From Clitopilus passeckerianus (taxonomy: Eukaryota; Basidiomycota; Agaricomycetes; Agaricales; Entolomataceae), in assembly GCA_944990035.1 (NCBI GenBank), contig CALYLX010000145.1, positions 1,116,001-1,180,000 on the forward strand: a DNA stretch of 64,000 bases, in the 5' to 3' direction. A program made the position numbers and the translations under genes. Below the pieces are notes generated by a model, which worked only from the letters and a program-made list of their open reading frames with translations, searched no databases and had not been told where the DNA came from. Every line of letters starts with the position of its first letter. Position 1 is the stretch's first letter. Shown in pieces: positions 32,600 to 43,042 of the stretch.

Positions 32600-33708
32600 C
32601 TACAGTGGCTTTCGCACCCAGAAAATGTAGTTACATTCTGTTGCACCCCAAGCACCTCTCGGTGCAAGATGCCACTTTGCTAACAGAGGGTTGTATATGA
32701 GCCCTCTGACCTCTGCCTCCGTCCTCAGTGGTGCGTTAGGGTCAGTCTGAGAAGAGACCCATGTTCTGTCTTGCACACCTTCCACGCCATCTGGAGAGAC
32801 GTTTACTGAACGATATTTCTGGAAGAAAGAAACTAGCTCTGAGGGGTTGATATATTTGGAATGGGTGTGCGTCCCCGGTGAGACCTTTCTGAGGATGTCC
32901 TCGGCGAGAAGGATTGTCAGGACGTATGCCAGAGGTGTACGTGCCATTGTAGACAGGAAAAGGTGGCCTCCAGGCTGAAAGATATATCGGTGAACATGAA
33001 TCCTTAGCCAGAAGAGGAAGCTCGAACCTTGACAAGTTCAGCACAAGTTGAGAGGAAAGTGGTTGGGTTGTCGACATGCTCCAGTACTTCCATCGAGCAA
33101 ACGACATCGAAACGTTTTGTTTCTGCTAGCAGGTTTTCTGCTGGTGTGTGCAGGTACTTCAACCCGTCGAGTTTTGGATCAGCAGAAGCGTGGAGTTTGG
33201 CTATTTTGATGTTGGATTCGGAGGCATCGACAGCTGTTGTGTTGGCTCCTAAGCGTGCTAAGCTCTAGATTAATCATCATTGTCAGCTTCAGAGCCAGCA
33301 GGAGTATGACATGCGTACCTCAGAAAGCAGTCCACCGCCGCATCCAACGTCCAGAACATCTAACCCTTTCAAGACATCTGCTGCAACTACACTTTCCCCA
33401 TCCGTCTCCCTCTTTATCTCTGCCACCTTCTCCCTAACAAATTGTACCCTAACAGGGTTCATCTTGTGCAGGAAGCTGAATTCTCCCTGCTCGTCCCACC
33501 ATTCTGAGGAAAGTCGGGAAAAGTGGGCGATTTCGGCTGGGTTTACTGTTCCGAGGGGTGTTGATACGAAGGGGGATGATGAGGCATTTTGGGTTTGGGT
33601 TGAGTAGCTGCTGCTTGAAGAGAGTACACGATGGAGGACGCGTGAGGATTGGAGAGAGCGTAGTGCAGGGAGGAGGCGAAGTGAGTGGTGGAGGTTTGTG
33701 GTCAGCAT
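32600..33708 (-). CDS. COQ3: Ubiquinone biosynthesis O-methyltransferase, mitochondrial
   Basis: SAM-dependent enzyme performing both O-methylations of coenzyme Q. Start ATG 33708. The first about 45 residues are rich in Ser, Leu and Arg with no acids, as in a mitochondrial presequence. Then EIAHFSRLSSEWWDEQGEFSFL, motif I VLDVGCGGGLLSE, an intron, SLARLGANTTAVDASE, VVCSMEVLEHV, an intron, and PGGHLFLSTMARTPLAY. Ends NYIFWVRKPL at 32600. All family motifs are in order; intact. Acts on the matrix face of the inner membrane in the CoQ synthome. Confidence 0.93.
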
Positions 33709-34054
33709 TGTAAGGCGCGTCGGGGTCGCGTCATGGTGGCATGATGTAACCGGTAGGACAGTCTTGGGCCACTATTCCGCGTTTATGCAAGCAATGCTCA
33801 TATATTCGGTACGGAAAACGTTAGCATGGGTACCTAGGTTCCATACGACTACTTGTAAGTATACAAATGTCCAAGAGGGGCGGGTGTAAGATACAAAGTT
33901 CCAAAAATACACGAATACAGTAATAGATGCCAGTCTAAATGTCCAAAAAATGTAAAGTGTCCTTCTGAATTATGGGAAAGTGTCCAGCCTATGGTACGAG
34001 AAAGTCCTTGGTACTGCGATCGTCATGAAAGCCATTTGGGGTCGTGGCAGCTCC
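33709..34054. other. Intergenic with repeated GTCC words
   Basis: Lies upstream of COQ3 and at the 3' end of the seven-TM gene. AT-rich, with six copies of a (A/T)GTCC- or GTTCC-containing word between 33866 and 34015. No ORF or RNA gene recognised. Confidence 0.4.
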
Positions 34055-35495
34055 CTACACGCGGGTGGACGCTGTTTCGTGGCCGTGATCAGCCTGCGTT
34101 GGTGGGCTTGGCATGGAGGCTTCGTGAGATGAAACGACTGTGCTCAATACACCACTGTGGTCCGACTCGTATGTAGTCGGTACCGCCATCGCTGTTGACG
34201 AAGTGCGCCGTTCCCAGAATGCCAGTACGTTCACGATGTCCTGTAGGTATGTTAGCATATGGCGCTGGGAGAGATGGAGACTCTTTACTTTCTGGCTTCC
34301 GAATATCAGTGCTGCGAAGACGGGCACTGTATTAGATTCGGTAAGGCCATTCGTTAGAGGGAGACCGAGGCAGTGGCAAACGTACTGGTTGCAAGTAGAA
34401 CATCGAGTTCTACCCCCCTTTGAGACGTCGACACATAGTAGAACGCGATCCTGTAAGTCGGACAACTGCTTAGTATGGGTCTGGTGCAATGGATAGACAC
34501 ATACACAATGGCGCAAACTCCAGCACCTGTGAAGATGACCACCCGCATTGCCATTGCCGCAGACTGCCGAACTCCAGCAATCCTTTCACGGTTGCGATAG
34601 AGAAGGGTCCCTATTACAACTAGAACACGAAGTTTAATGGTTGCGACTGGATTAAGAAGGGACGTATGAGGACGTACGTTCTTCAGCAATCAGGATAACT
34701 GAAGCAATCGCCGCCCATATGGACGTTAACCTCGGCCTGTAAATCTTGAGGATACTTTCTCTGGAATCAAGAAGAAGGCAACATACAACGCGGTACGGAT
34801 CAGGATGCAGAACGTCCGGTTGGGTGAAAGCATCACGAATTGCCGGTTTTGTAGAGAAAACTGTCAGGCGGATCTTAAGCACTCTCGTTGAGGAAGCAAG
34901 AACTGATAGCTCACCACCAAGACGCCCAGCGTTACTGCTATCCAAGTGATCCACGGTGTGATGATCAGCTTGGCGTATGTCAGGTTACTTGCGCCTCTGG
35001 AGGTAGGTCATTGGCGTACCAGGATTGATACTAGGGACGATCTCCTCTTGACGACCGAATGGGAGAACGCAACTTGTATATTGAGTAAGAGCTGTTGTAA
35101 TCGTTGAGCAGCCGGTTCTGGGATGGTAATCCAAAGTACGCACATGGGTGACCAAGCACACAGTCGCCGAGCTAGCGCTATGAGAAAGGGTTCAGCCTCC
35201 AACGTTCAGCAATTATATGTTATAAAACTCACAGTGGAGGTGCTCCGTACACAAGGGCTGCTTGGGCGATACATAGCCAATGACTTGGCTGTACAGAGGA
35301 TATCTGCTGACCAGCAAAGGCTAGCAAAGCGTATGAGACACAGAATATGATCCAAGCGACACAAAAGCTGAAGAAAGTGGGATGCCTTCTCGCCCCTCGA
35401 TGTTGGGCAATGGACGATAGGATGAGGATCAGCAGGAATAAAGCACAGCCCACTAGCTGAAGAACTACGAAGGCTTCGACTAGGCGAACCCCCAT
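34055..35495 (-). CDS. Seven-TM-type membrane protein of unknown function
   Basis: Start taken at ATG 35495 (MGVRLVEAFVVLQLVG). Hydrophobic spans: VVLQLVGCALFLLILILSS, FFSFCVAWIIFCVSYALLAF, one after ASSATVCL, a further one near WITWIAVTLGVLVV, LTSIWAAIASVILIA, a region around AMRVVIFTGAGVCAIVYV, and one near TVPVFAALIFGSQ. This gives about seven. The C-terminal tail (about 70 residues) is Ser/Thr-rich and hydrophilic, consistent with a cytoplasmic tail. At least five short introns. The layout resembles the orphan GPCR-like families abundant in Agaricomycetes; no pheromone-receptor signature was seen. Some exon joins are uncertain. Confidence 0.65.
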
Positions 35496-36100
35496 ATCAC
35501 TCTCTACATCAGAGGTGAGCACTCGTTACCAAGATATGAAGAACGCTTACGAATAGGCATGATTGATTCTTTTTCGTGTCAACCTCCAGAGGTATCAATG
35601 AGCAGACAGCACAGGTACTCTCCCGAAAATCAGAAGAAAAATGGCAGACCCAATGAGTCAGCTTCTCAGAAGCGTGCTGCTTCAAGCGAATAAAGAAGAT
35701 AAAATATGTACAAGGAGAAACAAAGGAATGGCAGGAAAAAGAACGAGATGACAGCCAACGGTCAAGCCGCAAGCGACGTTCGACTGGAGCGAGACGAAGG
35801 GCTGTGGGCACCTATCTGTCATGACTGCCGCAATATCTAGGAAACAGGCTAGCAGATGAATTTGGACAGATCTGAGTATGGTTCCAAGAACAGAGTTTGA
35901 GGAGTATCGTTGCTACTCTGACTGATGAAAGAGATGCAGAGCTGTTCGACTTGAGGAGACAATCAAGTCATTCAACAGGGCAAATCAAAAGAATCCAACA
36001 AAGTGAGATGTCTGGAACCCCGGCCCGCGAGTACAGAAGATCGAGTCAACGTATGGGCTAACGAACGTTTTTGAGCACCTTCATGGTGGACGAAGCAAAA
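35496..36100. other. Intergenic upstream of the seven-TM gene and downstream of tRNA-Pro
   Basis: A minus-strand ORF (35509-35811) may be leader or chance. Nothing else recognised. Confidence 0.4.
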
Positions 36101-36198
36101 GGGCTCAACCGGGAATTGAACCCGGGACCACCTGCAATTTGACCCTTTCGGATCGGGAATCTCCCGAAGCAGGTATCATACTACTAGACCATTGAGCC
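36101..36198 (-). tRNA. tRNA-Pro(CGG) with intron
   Basis: Read 36198 to 36101: acceptor GGCTCAA pairs with TTGAGCC, D arm GGTCTAGTAGTATGAT, anticodon stem CCTGC/GCAGG, T stem CCGGG/CCCGG with loop TTCAATT. The loop is TTCGGG, an intron, then T. The anticodon is CGG, with a 26-nt intron at the canonical 37/38 position. Intron bases TCCCGA can pair with the anticodon TCGGGA, as in eukaryotic pre-tRNAs. A TTTT terminator follows at once (36100-36097). Decodes CCG proline. CCA is not encoded. Confidence 0.95.
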
Positions 36199-36261
36199 TT
36201 GCTAAATGGCCCTCGCCGTCAAACCATACACGTCGGCGCCATCCTCGCATCCTGAAATTTC

Positions 36262-37998
36262 ATGGTCGCCAATGTCATCCAGAGTCACCTTCGAGTCAGG
36301 CTTCATCGACAATTGTCAATCACAGGCATTTCTGGACAGCAGAGAGGAGCAAATAGTCATTGTATGACCCCTCCTTTTGTTCGGTGCCTTCGCCGATACT
36401 CAACTTTTTATCGACACAGTAGCGTGCTCACAAGCTCACCACCACCCACCATGTACGACACCTGGAGTCGAGAGGCTCTCATCGCCCGTCTTAAGGAATT
36501 AGACGCCGCGCCCAAACTTCCAAGAAGTCGGTCACGGTCACCGAAACTCAAAGCCAAAGAAATCTTTCCGGCCATCCAATGTCGGCGGAAAGTTGCCCTC
36601 AAGTTTTGCTACTCGGGCTGGGAGTATGGAGGACTTGCATTTCAGAAGCTGAAAACAACGCTACCTACGGTCGAGGAAACTCTTTTTGACGCACTAGTCA
36701 AAGCTAGGCTTGTTGATCCTCATGGTGGATTTGAAGGATGTGGGTGGGAGAGATGTGGAAGAACAGATCGAGGTGTTAGTGCTGCAGGCCAGGTCGTTTC
36801 GCTCTGGATACGGACTTCCCTCAATGAGCAGCCCACATCGGAAAAATCCACGGACCCCGCTCCTCCCATGGATCCATCGGCCTCGACTTCTACCTCAACA
36901 TCCTTGGCCTCTGGTGATAGTCCACAGGCTGAGGGTATGGAAGGTCTTGACTTCGGTTTTGACGACGACCTCCTCGATGAAGCGCCTACCAACTACTCCG
37001 TCTCCCAGAAACCAAAACCGGAATTCGACTACCTCGCGATCCTAAATCGCTTGCTACCCCCTACCATACGGATCACAGCCTGGTCCCCAGTCTCGGATTC
37101 CTTTTCAGCCCGATTCTCGTGTACCCAACGGCACTACAAGTACTTCTTTTCCACAAACCTCGTTCCCGGCCCACCACTCGACATCGAATGCATGCAGAAA
37201 GCTGCATCTCTCCTCATCGGCGACCATGACTTTCGCAATTTATGCAAAGTTGATCCTGGAAAGCAAATCACGATGTTCAAGAGGACAGTGAAGAGCGCTA
37301 CTATCACCCCGTTAAATGTCGACAATGCAGGACAGGGCATCTACGTCTTTGACCTGATTGGCACGGCGTTCCTCTACCACCAGGTTCGCCACATTATGGC
37401 GATTCTGTTTATTGTCGGATCGGGACTAGAAGAACCTTCCGTCCTGCAGACACTCATGAACGTCGAGGACGGCTCAGAAACCGACCCCACCAGCCTCACA
37501 CCACTTGAGGTGGTCACCTCAAAGCCCGAATACCAGATGGCAGATGCTCTGCCTCTGATGCTTTGGGACTGTGGCTACCGCGACGGCGAGCTAGATTGGC
37601 GGACCAGTGCTCGAGATCCAGCGGACGCATCCACGCCAGATAGCACGGAGCTGTACGAAGAACTGCACGCCGTGCATCAGAGATCTCAGATATTCACCAC
37701 CCTCAACGAACATTTCTTCGTTGCAGCCGCTCAATACCACAAGGGACCGGCCGACCTCGAAAGGTCGTCAGCAGCACGTTTGGAAAATTCAAGAAACTCA
37801 CCAGAAGCTAAGTACTGCATTCCCTTGGGTGGGGGTTCATATAGGCGAACAGCCCCAGAGAAATATGTTCCGCTACTCCAGAGGAACAGACTTGATACTC
37901 CCGAAGTCATCAATGAAAGGTGGAGGTTAGGGAAGGGGTTTAGGAGAGACGAGAGGAGGAAAGGAGCAGCTGAGCCAGAGGATAACGGCGACGAGTAA
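36262..37998 (+). CDS. DEG1/PUS3: tRNA pseudouridine(38/39) synthase
   Basis: 578 aa without introns, TruA family. RKVALKFCYSGWEYGGLAFQ starts the fold, and the catalytic Asp lies in CGRTDRGVSAAGQV. FSCTQRHYKYFF and GTAFLYHQVRHIMAILF are further TruA signatures. The KFxYxGWxYxGLAxQ form is Pus3/Deg1 rather than Pus1; Deg1 makes pseudouridine at 38 and 39. An insert of about 70 residues rich in Ser/Thr/acids (about 190-260) is probably disordered. Two starts are plausible. ATG 36262 adds a leader with LRRYSTFYRHSS resembling a mitochondrial presequence. ATG 36451 (MYDTWSREALIARLKELDA) gives the typical coiled-coil start. Lies 63 bp head to head from the tRNA-Pro gene. Confidence 0.92.
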   Translation: MVANVIQSHLRVRLHRQLSITGISGQQRGANSHCMTPPFVRCLRRYSTFYRHSSVLTSSPPPTMYDTWSREALIARLKELDAAPKLPRSRSRSPKLKAKEIFPAIQCRRKVALKFCYSGWEYGGLAFQKLKTTLPTVEETLFDALVKARLVDPHGGFEGCGWERCGRTDRGVSAAGQVVSLWIRTSLNEQPTSEKSTDPAPPMDPSASTSTSTSLASGDSPQAEGMEGLDFGFDDDLLDEAPTNYSVSQKPKPEFDYLAILNRLLPPTIRITAWSPVSDSFSARFSCTQRHYKYFFSTNLVPGPPLDIECMQKAASLLIGDHDFRNLCKVDPGKQITMFKRTVKSATITPLNVDNAGQGIYVFDLIGTAFLYHQVRHIMAILFIVGSGLEEPSVLQTLMNVEDGSETDPTSLTPLEVVTSKPEYQMADALPLMLWDCGYRDGELDWRTSARDPADASTPDSTELYEELHAVHQRSQIFTTLNEHFFVAAAQYHKGPADLERSSAARLENSRNSPEAKYCIPLGGGSYRRTAPEKYVPLLQRNRLDTPEVINERWRLGKGFRRDERRKGAAEPEDNGDE

Positions 37999-38349
37999 TT
38001 TTTGTCAAGCAAGGATCTTGTATAACCTGTTCCCACCTATTCTCAAGCTCTAGTATTCAGCTTCGGCCATAAATTAAGTAGTATCCTATTCGTATAATCT
38101 TATGGACCCATTTTAATACCAAACCCTTTACTTAAATTTCCATATCCGTAGAAGGTAACGTTGCTCCAGATAGTAACGAAGCCCTAGAAGCTGGTGAATT
38201 AGACGTCATGAAAATGCACGCATGGCCTGCTTACCGTACAGCATCCCACAGGTTACTAGAGTCAACCCCTAAAACATACTGAGAAACATGATGATCCCAA
38301 GGACTTTCCATGAATTTCCATTTTTGGGCCTGATATTGGGATTCTATTT
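37999..38349. other. Convergent 3' intergenic region
   Basis: AT-rich, between PUS3 (+) and the Crinkler-like gene (-). No feature seen. Confidence 0.45.
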
Positions 38350-40355
38350 CTAGAGGAACAACAAAGACAAGCTTCTACTGAACCATGGGGGTGGGTGGGG
38401 TTGGGTTAATCCACAGCCTTGGAAGAAAGCGGGGTCGATCGGGTGGTTTACAGAGGTTGTAAACTGGAACAAAATCACAGAAACAGAGTCCCCTGCATCA
38501 TTCACTTCAAGCACAAATGAATCGATACCAGCAGTTGTAGAAAAAAAGGGTTGGTAGTAGTAATTGGGTTCAAGTTCGTTGAAGCTGCCAATGTCAACAG
38601 GTCTGAAGTATTTGATGTCTTGAATATGCTGCAAGTTCACCGAGATCTGCCTCTTGGTACGTGAAAGCGACCGAATGGAAAGCGGAGACTTGAAATTGTT
38701 GAATAGATATCGATGTCCTGCTCCCTCAAACAGGATACCAGAGGCCGACCGAGTCCCATTACTTCGAAAAAGTATTTGGAATGTATTCTGCATGCTATCA
38801 GCGAGATCAACTCGCTTAACTTCTAAGAGTTGTTCGAGAATGTATCGAGAGGCGATTTGACCTCTGAACAAATGGCGTTGCAGAAGTCCACTCTCGTTGT
38901 CGACTAGAGGATTGATTGCAATAAGAGAATGACTTGTCTTATCCTGGAAGCCCTGGCGGGTTGGAAAGAGTGTACCAATGTCGGTACAGTTATTGATAGC
39001 GATGGTAATGTCCTCGTCAATTTGATCCTGCGGCCTGGCAAGGAGATTCCTCGCGGTTCCTCCATATTTGACAAAAGCGGTGTACAACTCGTCCCATGAA
39101 CGTTGAATGGAGGCAATGGGCCTAGTCAACAATTCAACATCAGCTGAAGCAAAAATCCACAAGACAGACACCTAGCAAAATAGACCTCTGTCCACGACCA
39201 TGTATTCATGACATAAGTTGAGGCGTTGGCCTGCTTTGCCCATTCCTTATAGCGGCTAGGTTGTGGCGATGTTGAGACTACCATTGCCCAGTCCTTGAAT
39301 GGCCTGATACGTGATTGCTGCTCATTGAGATCAAAGAGTACAAGCGCATCCTGTCGTTGACCAATGATTGCTTGATCTTTAGAGTGGTGGAACGATTTGC
39401 CTGGAATGTGATAAGCACCCGAGGTCAAGAATAAATAACATTCGTCGGGCGTCTGCGCATAAATTGTTGGTCGGCCGGCACAGAGTCGCTTTATGAGGGA
39501 GTAAGTCAGGTAGATTGTTTTCCCTATGGAAGAAAAATTCTAAATCGAGGTGCCGCTTCAGAGAGAGGATCCACAAACCGATGCCTGGCTGTCCAAGAAG
39601 GACGACATGATTACTACTCTTGCGTTCATCTAGGTATTTGTCGAACTCCGCGTATTCATCCCGGACAAGAAAACTGGGAGTTAGAAGGCTCCACATTGCA
39701 TCGGCAGGGTCTCAATGCAATTGGGGAATAAGATTGACGAGTGTTGCTTTGGATTTCTCGCCAGTCTCCTTCGGAGAAAGAGGGTCCCAAACACAATCTT
39801 CTGTGTCTTGTGAAATATGCGTCCAAACGTCCTCCCCACGCCTCCACAGGGCAGTGTAGAGTTTGAACATGATTTGTTGTGAGCGTTCTGCCTCATCTGA
39901 GGTAAGAAGTCGTGCAGCGTCCCCAGCGCCGGAGCCGGAAAGTTTTGAATCCTCCGAACTAGAGGGAGATATGGTTGAGCTGAAATCTATGTTCACATTT
40001 AGTCCTGAGCTTGATGATTGAAGCCCGGAAACATGCCCGGCATCCGGAGAAACAATGTCTCATCTTTCAAGAGCTTGAGCTCTGCTATCCTCCGCTTCCC
40101 ACCGAGATGGTTAACTTTCTTATCAGAGAAGAGCTTGTTGACTTGTTCTTCGAGCGTTGCGTGTTCTTCATCGTCAACAATAGTTGTCTGCTCCGTACAC
40201 CGCCATACTTCAAGCTGATCAGCGTCGACACGCTTAAGACCGTTTGGCTTCTCTTCCTTGACCCTTTTCTTCAAGTCGACGACATAGTCTTCCAAAACCA
40301 CTTTGAAGACCTCCAATGGGTTTGTTCGTGTGATCAATCGTAAGGCACCAGACAT
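38350..40355 (-). CDS. Crinkler (CRN)-type protein with P-loop NTPase domain
   Basis: Start at ATG 40355 (MSGALRLITRTNPLEVFKVV). The N-terminal about 100 residues look like the CRN header, a ubiquitin-like fold: VDLKKRVKEEKPNGLKRVDA, then DQLEVWRC and a C-terminal LFLRMPG. Next come a linker and a Walker A motif, GQPGIGKT, whose last residues are separated by an intron (39575-39530). The exon continues TIYLTYSLIKRLCAGRPTIY. Downstream are LVLFDLNEQQSRIRPFKDW and AMVVSTSPQPSRYKEW (Walker B/sensor-like) and a helical C-terminal domain of about 270 residues ending at 38350. CRN proteins occur as oomycete effectors and as fungal proteins of unclear role. No signal peptide. Function not inferred. 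Confidence 0.72.
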
Positions 40356-40693
40356 TGTGGTTAGCCATGGTGGTGGTGGTAGTGGTGGTCTGGTAACACG
40401 CAACGACTTGCTGACATCATCTGATTCATATCGTATGCTACATCGGGCTCAAGTTCAATGCTTGACTTGAAATCTGCTATCCTCTTGAACCTTCTGCATC
40501 TTCGGGGAGCAATCAAGGGCACTAAAACCCAGATATTTCACAACTTAAACCCCCATACACCAGCCAGAATTTAGCCTTAAGCTGGTGAACAAAAGGGTTG
40601 AAAGTTACAAATAATCACAAGCGCTAATATGCAAGGAGCCATCCGTAGCCCGGTGGATGATTCAGAGACAATAGATACCTTGTAAATACCACC
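40356..40693. other. Intergenic
   Basis: Lies between the Crinkler-like gene's start and the 3' end of the four-TM gene. A (GGT)n tract at 40369-40388 is the only low-complexity feature. Confidence 0.4.
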
Positions 40694-41943
40694 TTATCTA
40701 CCCCACATACCAGTCTTAAATGCTCTAAACCCTCTTCCACCAAGACTCATTAGGTAGTTCAAATTCCTACTCGTCATACTAACCTTCCAGTATCCCAAAC
40801 AAAAGACTCCAAATGCCAATACCGCCGCGAACCACACCACTACAACCGCCCATGCCACGTTTTCGAACATAATAAATATCAGGACCGCCACTGAGATGAC
40901 GAAGAGGAGTGTGGCGATGAACTGCAGCTGTTCGCTCAAACGGAGATAGAAGCGAAAGTATTTGAGGTTGCGAGGGCTGGTTTGTGAGTCAATGGCGTGT
41001 TCAGAGGCGAGAGCTGCTCCCCGTCCCGCAACGATGATGTTTGCCAGGTGGCAGGACAAAGCAAATAGGGAAACGAGAGTTCCGGCGGAGAATGCTGCCT
41101 CGTTAGCGCCGTCAACAATATCCCTGACCAGGGACAAAAATGCGATGATGAGGGAGCATGCGAAGGTGGACTGGGTGTTGGGTGAGAACTGATATGTTGA
41201 AAGTGAGAGCGAACTCACGATGACGACTTGCATGTTAAACTGGGAGCAGACCGATTCAAAAGCCTTGTTCATTTCCTGAAATTCTGGCTTGCCTACATCT
41301 TTAGGAGGAGATGAAATCAGAACCCATCGCAAAATGATATAAATTGAATTTACCAGCGGAGGAATCCATCGGAAATTGTACCAAGAGGCCATTTCTTAGG
41401 TTTTGGAGCGTCATGATATGATTCTCTAGAAATGTTTCCAGCCGGTTGACATGTTTGTGAGAAGATAGATTGTTGGGTATATCTGTTAAAGTCCCGAACT
41501 TGTTCCTTTCACTCATGCCTGGTTGATTAGGCAGGACAGAGTGTCGTTTTGCGCCATTCTGCACTGTAAAATCGGTTAAGAGATCAGTTCGTATCGTCAA
41601 ACACAGATGAGCACTGACAAGTGTTTAGGGCTTCTGTATCTCTGTTTGGATTCCCGGTATCCTTCAAGGGTAAGGACTCCTGCATCAACAACAGCTTCGC
41701 AATGTGATTCCTGAGAAACACCTCCATCTCCTTCTCAAGACCTTCGATGCTCGTATGCATGAATCGGCCTTGACTAGAATGAGCAGCTTCCATAGAAGGA
41801 GCTCGAGAAAAGATAACGGTTGGTGGTCTCCTAGAGATAGACACTGTCGGCTCCAGCATCGGTGGAGCATGGGCCTGAGCATGCATAGTTGTACTCGTAG
41901 GCTCGGTATCAGATGTCATATGGCTATCTTGAGTCGTAGGCAT
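40694..41943 (-). CDS. Four-TM membrane protein of unknown function, copy 1
   Basis: Start ATG 41943 (MPTTQDSHMTSDTEPTS). A soluble N-terminal region of about 200 residues has two similar helices (ETFLENHIMTLQNLRNG and KEMEVFLRNHIAKLLLMQE), so it may contain an internal duplication. After introns, the conserved core FESVCSQFNMQVVIV leads into four hydrophobic spans: STFACSLIIAFLSLV, FSAGTLVSLFALSCHLANIIVA, LQFIATLLFVISVAVLIFIMF, and AVVVVWFAAVLAFGVFCL. Ends at 40694. It resembles copy 2 at 53771-54659 (SQFNMPVVIV, FDIGTLFSFLAMSLHLAIIIIA, ASRGAALAS). Family function unknown to me. Confidence 0.7.
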
Positions 41944-43042
41944 TTTGCTGTAGCAAGCGCTTCGAGGTAATGATGACAGAGCCTAAAGCGAAGAAAGGTA
42001 TATGTATAGGCTGTGAGGAACGAGCCCCAAGGACCAGCCTCAAGTTGTCCGCATGGCCGAGAGTGAAATGAATTGAGTGAAGAAGTGGTGAGGGGTGAAA
42101 ACATTCATATCACTATCACGGATGGTTTGGCTATAATGAAGGGAGTACGTTCCAGCTTAACGCTCCTTCCACGAGGCATGCCGTTCGTGAGCTTCATATG
42201 CCGGTGGAGACCTCCACTGACTAAAAGATTTCGTTCCGGCCCCGCGACTCCGCCGATCGGGGCTTTGACGCCATTGACACCAAATCGTCTAGTTTAACAG
42301 CAGATTTGGGCTCAGAACCTATCTCAAAGGTGAGCTCGAAAGGCATAATGGAAACTTTGCTGGCGCTCCGAGGCGACGGTAGCTTTAGCCATGAGCGCTA
42401 GGAAGCAATACTTCTGCCATGACTTCGTCCTGATAAATTATCGTTTGACGTGGAGAAGAGTTGCCCAGATAGCCTTCTGTGACCTGCAGAGGGCTGGCAC
42501 AGCTTCAAGCGTACCGGCGACATGATGGTTGTGAACAAAGAAGGTGCATTGATTTCCAAAAGGCAATACGCTCCTTGATCACAAATTGCGAGCATGATCG
42601 TCACTTTCAAGTACGAAGCTATTGACTTCGTTGTCAAACATGTACATTCACGGCTAAGGCCAATTTGGAACGCGACCAAGTCCTATTAAAAGGTGGCGTA
42701 CCCGGCGGGCAACTTGACACCCACCGACTGCTCCGCCGTTGCCAGCCACCAAAGCGAGGATCCTGCAATTAGCCAGGGCGGACGACCAACATCCGAGATT
42801 GTTACCTTTTTCGGCGAGGTCAAAGCGTCCCATATCAACGCGTTTATTTGTGGGCTGAGGCATAAAGGAGTTGTGCCCCCATCATCCTCCCTAACGCTGC
42901 GTCGCGCAGGTAAATCATGTCTTGTGCTCGTCTTGCACCAAGATCTATCTGTTGACCGCGCTCCCATTCTCAGAAAGCAGATAAGGAATCTCTGCCGCTT
43001 CGCGTAATTTCCTCCCATCGCCCAGCAACTTCGAGTTCAAAT
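41944..43042. other. No recognisable gene
   Basis: ORFs on both strands around 42398-43018 (up to 110 codons) lack motifs, introns or credible partners. No repeat or RNA gene found. Confidence 0.4.
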
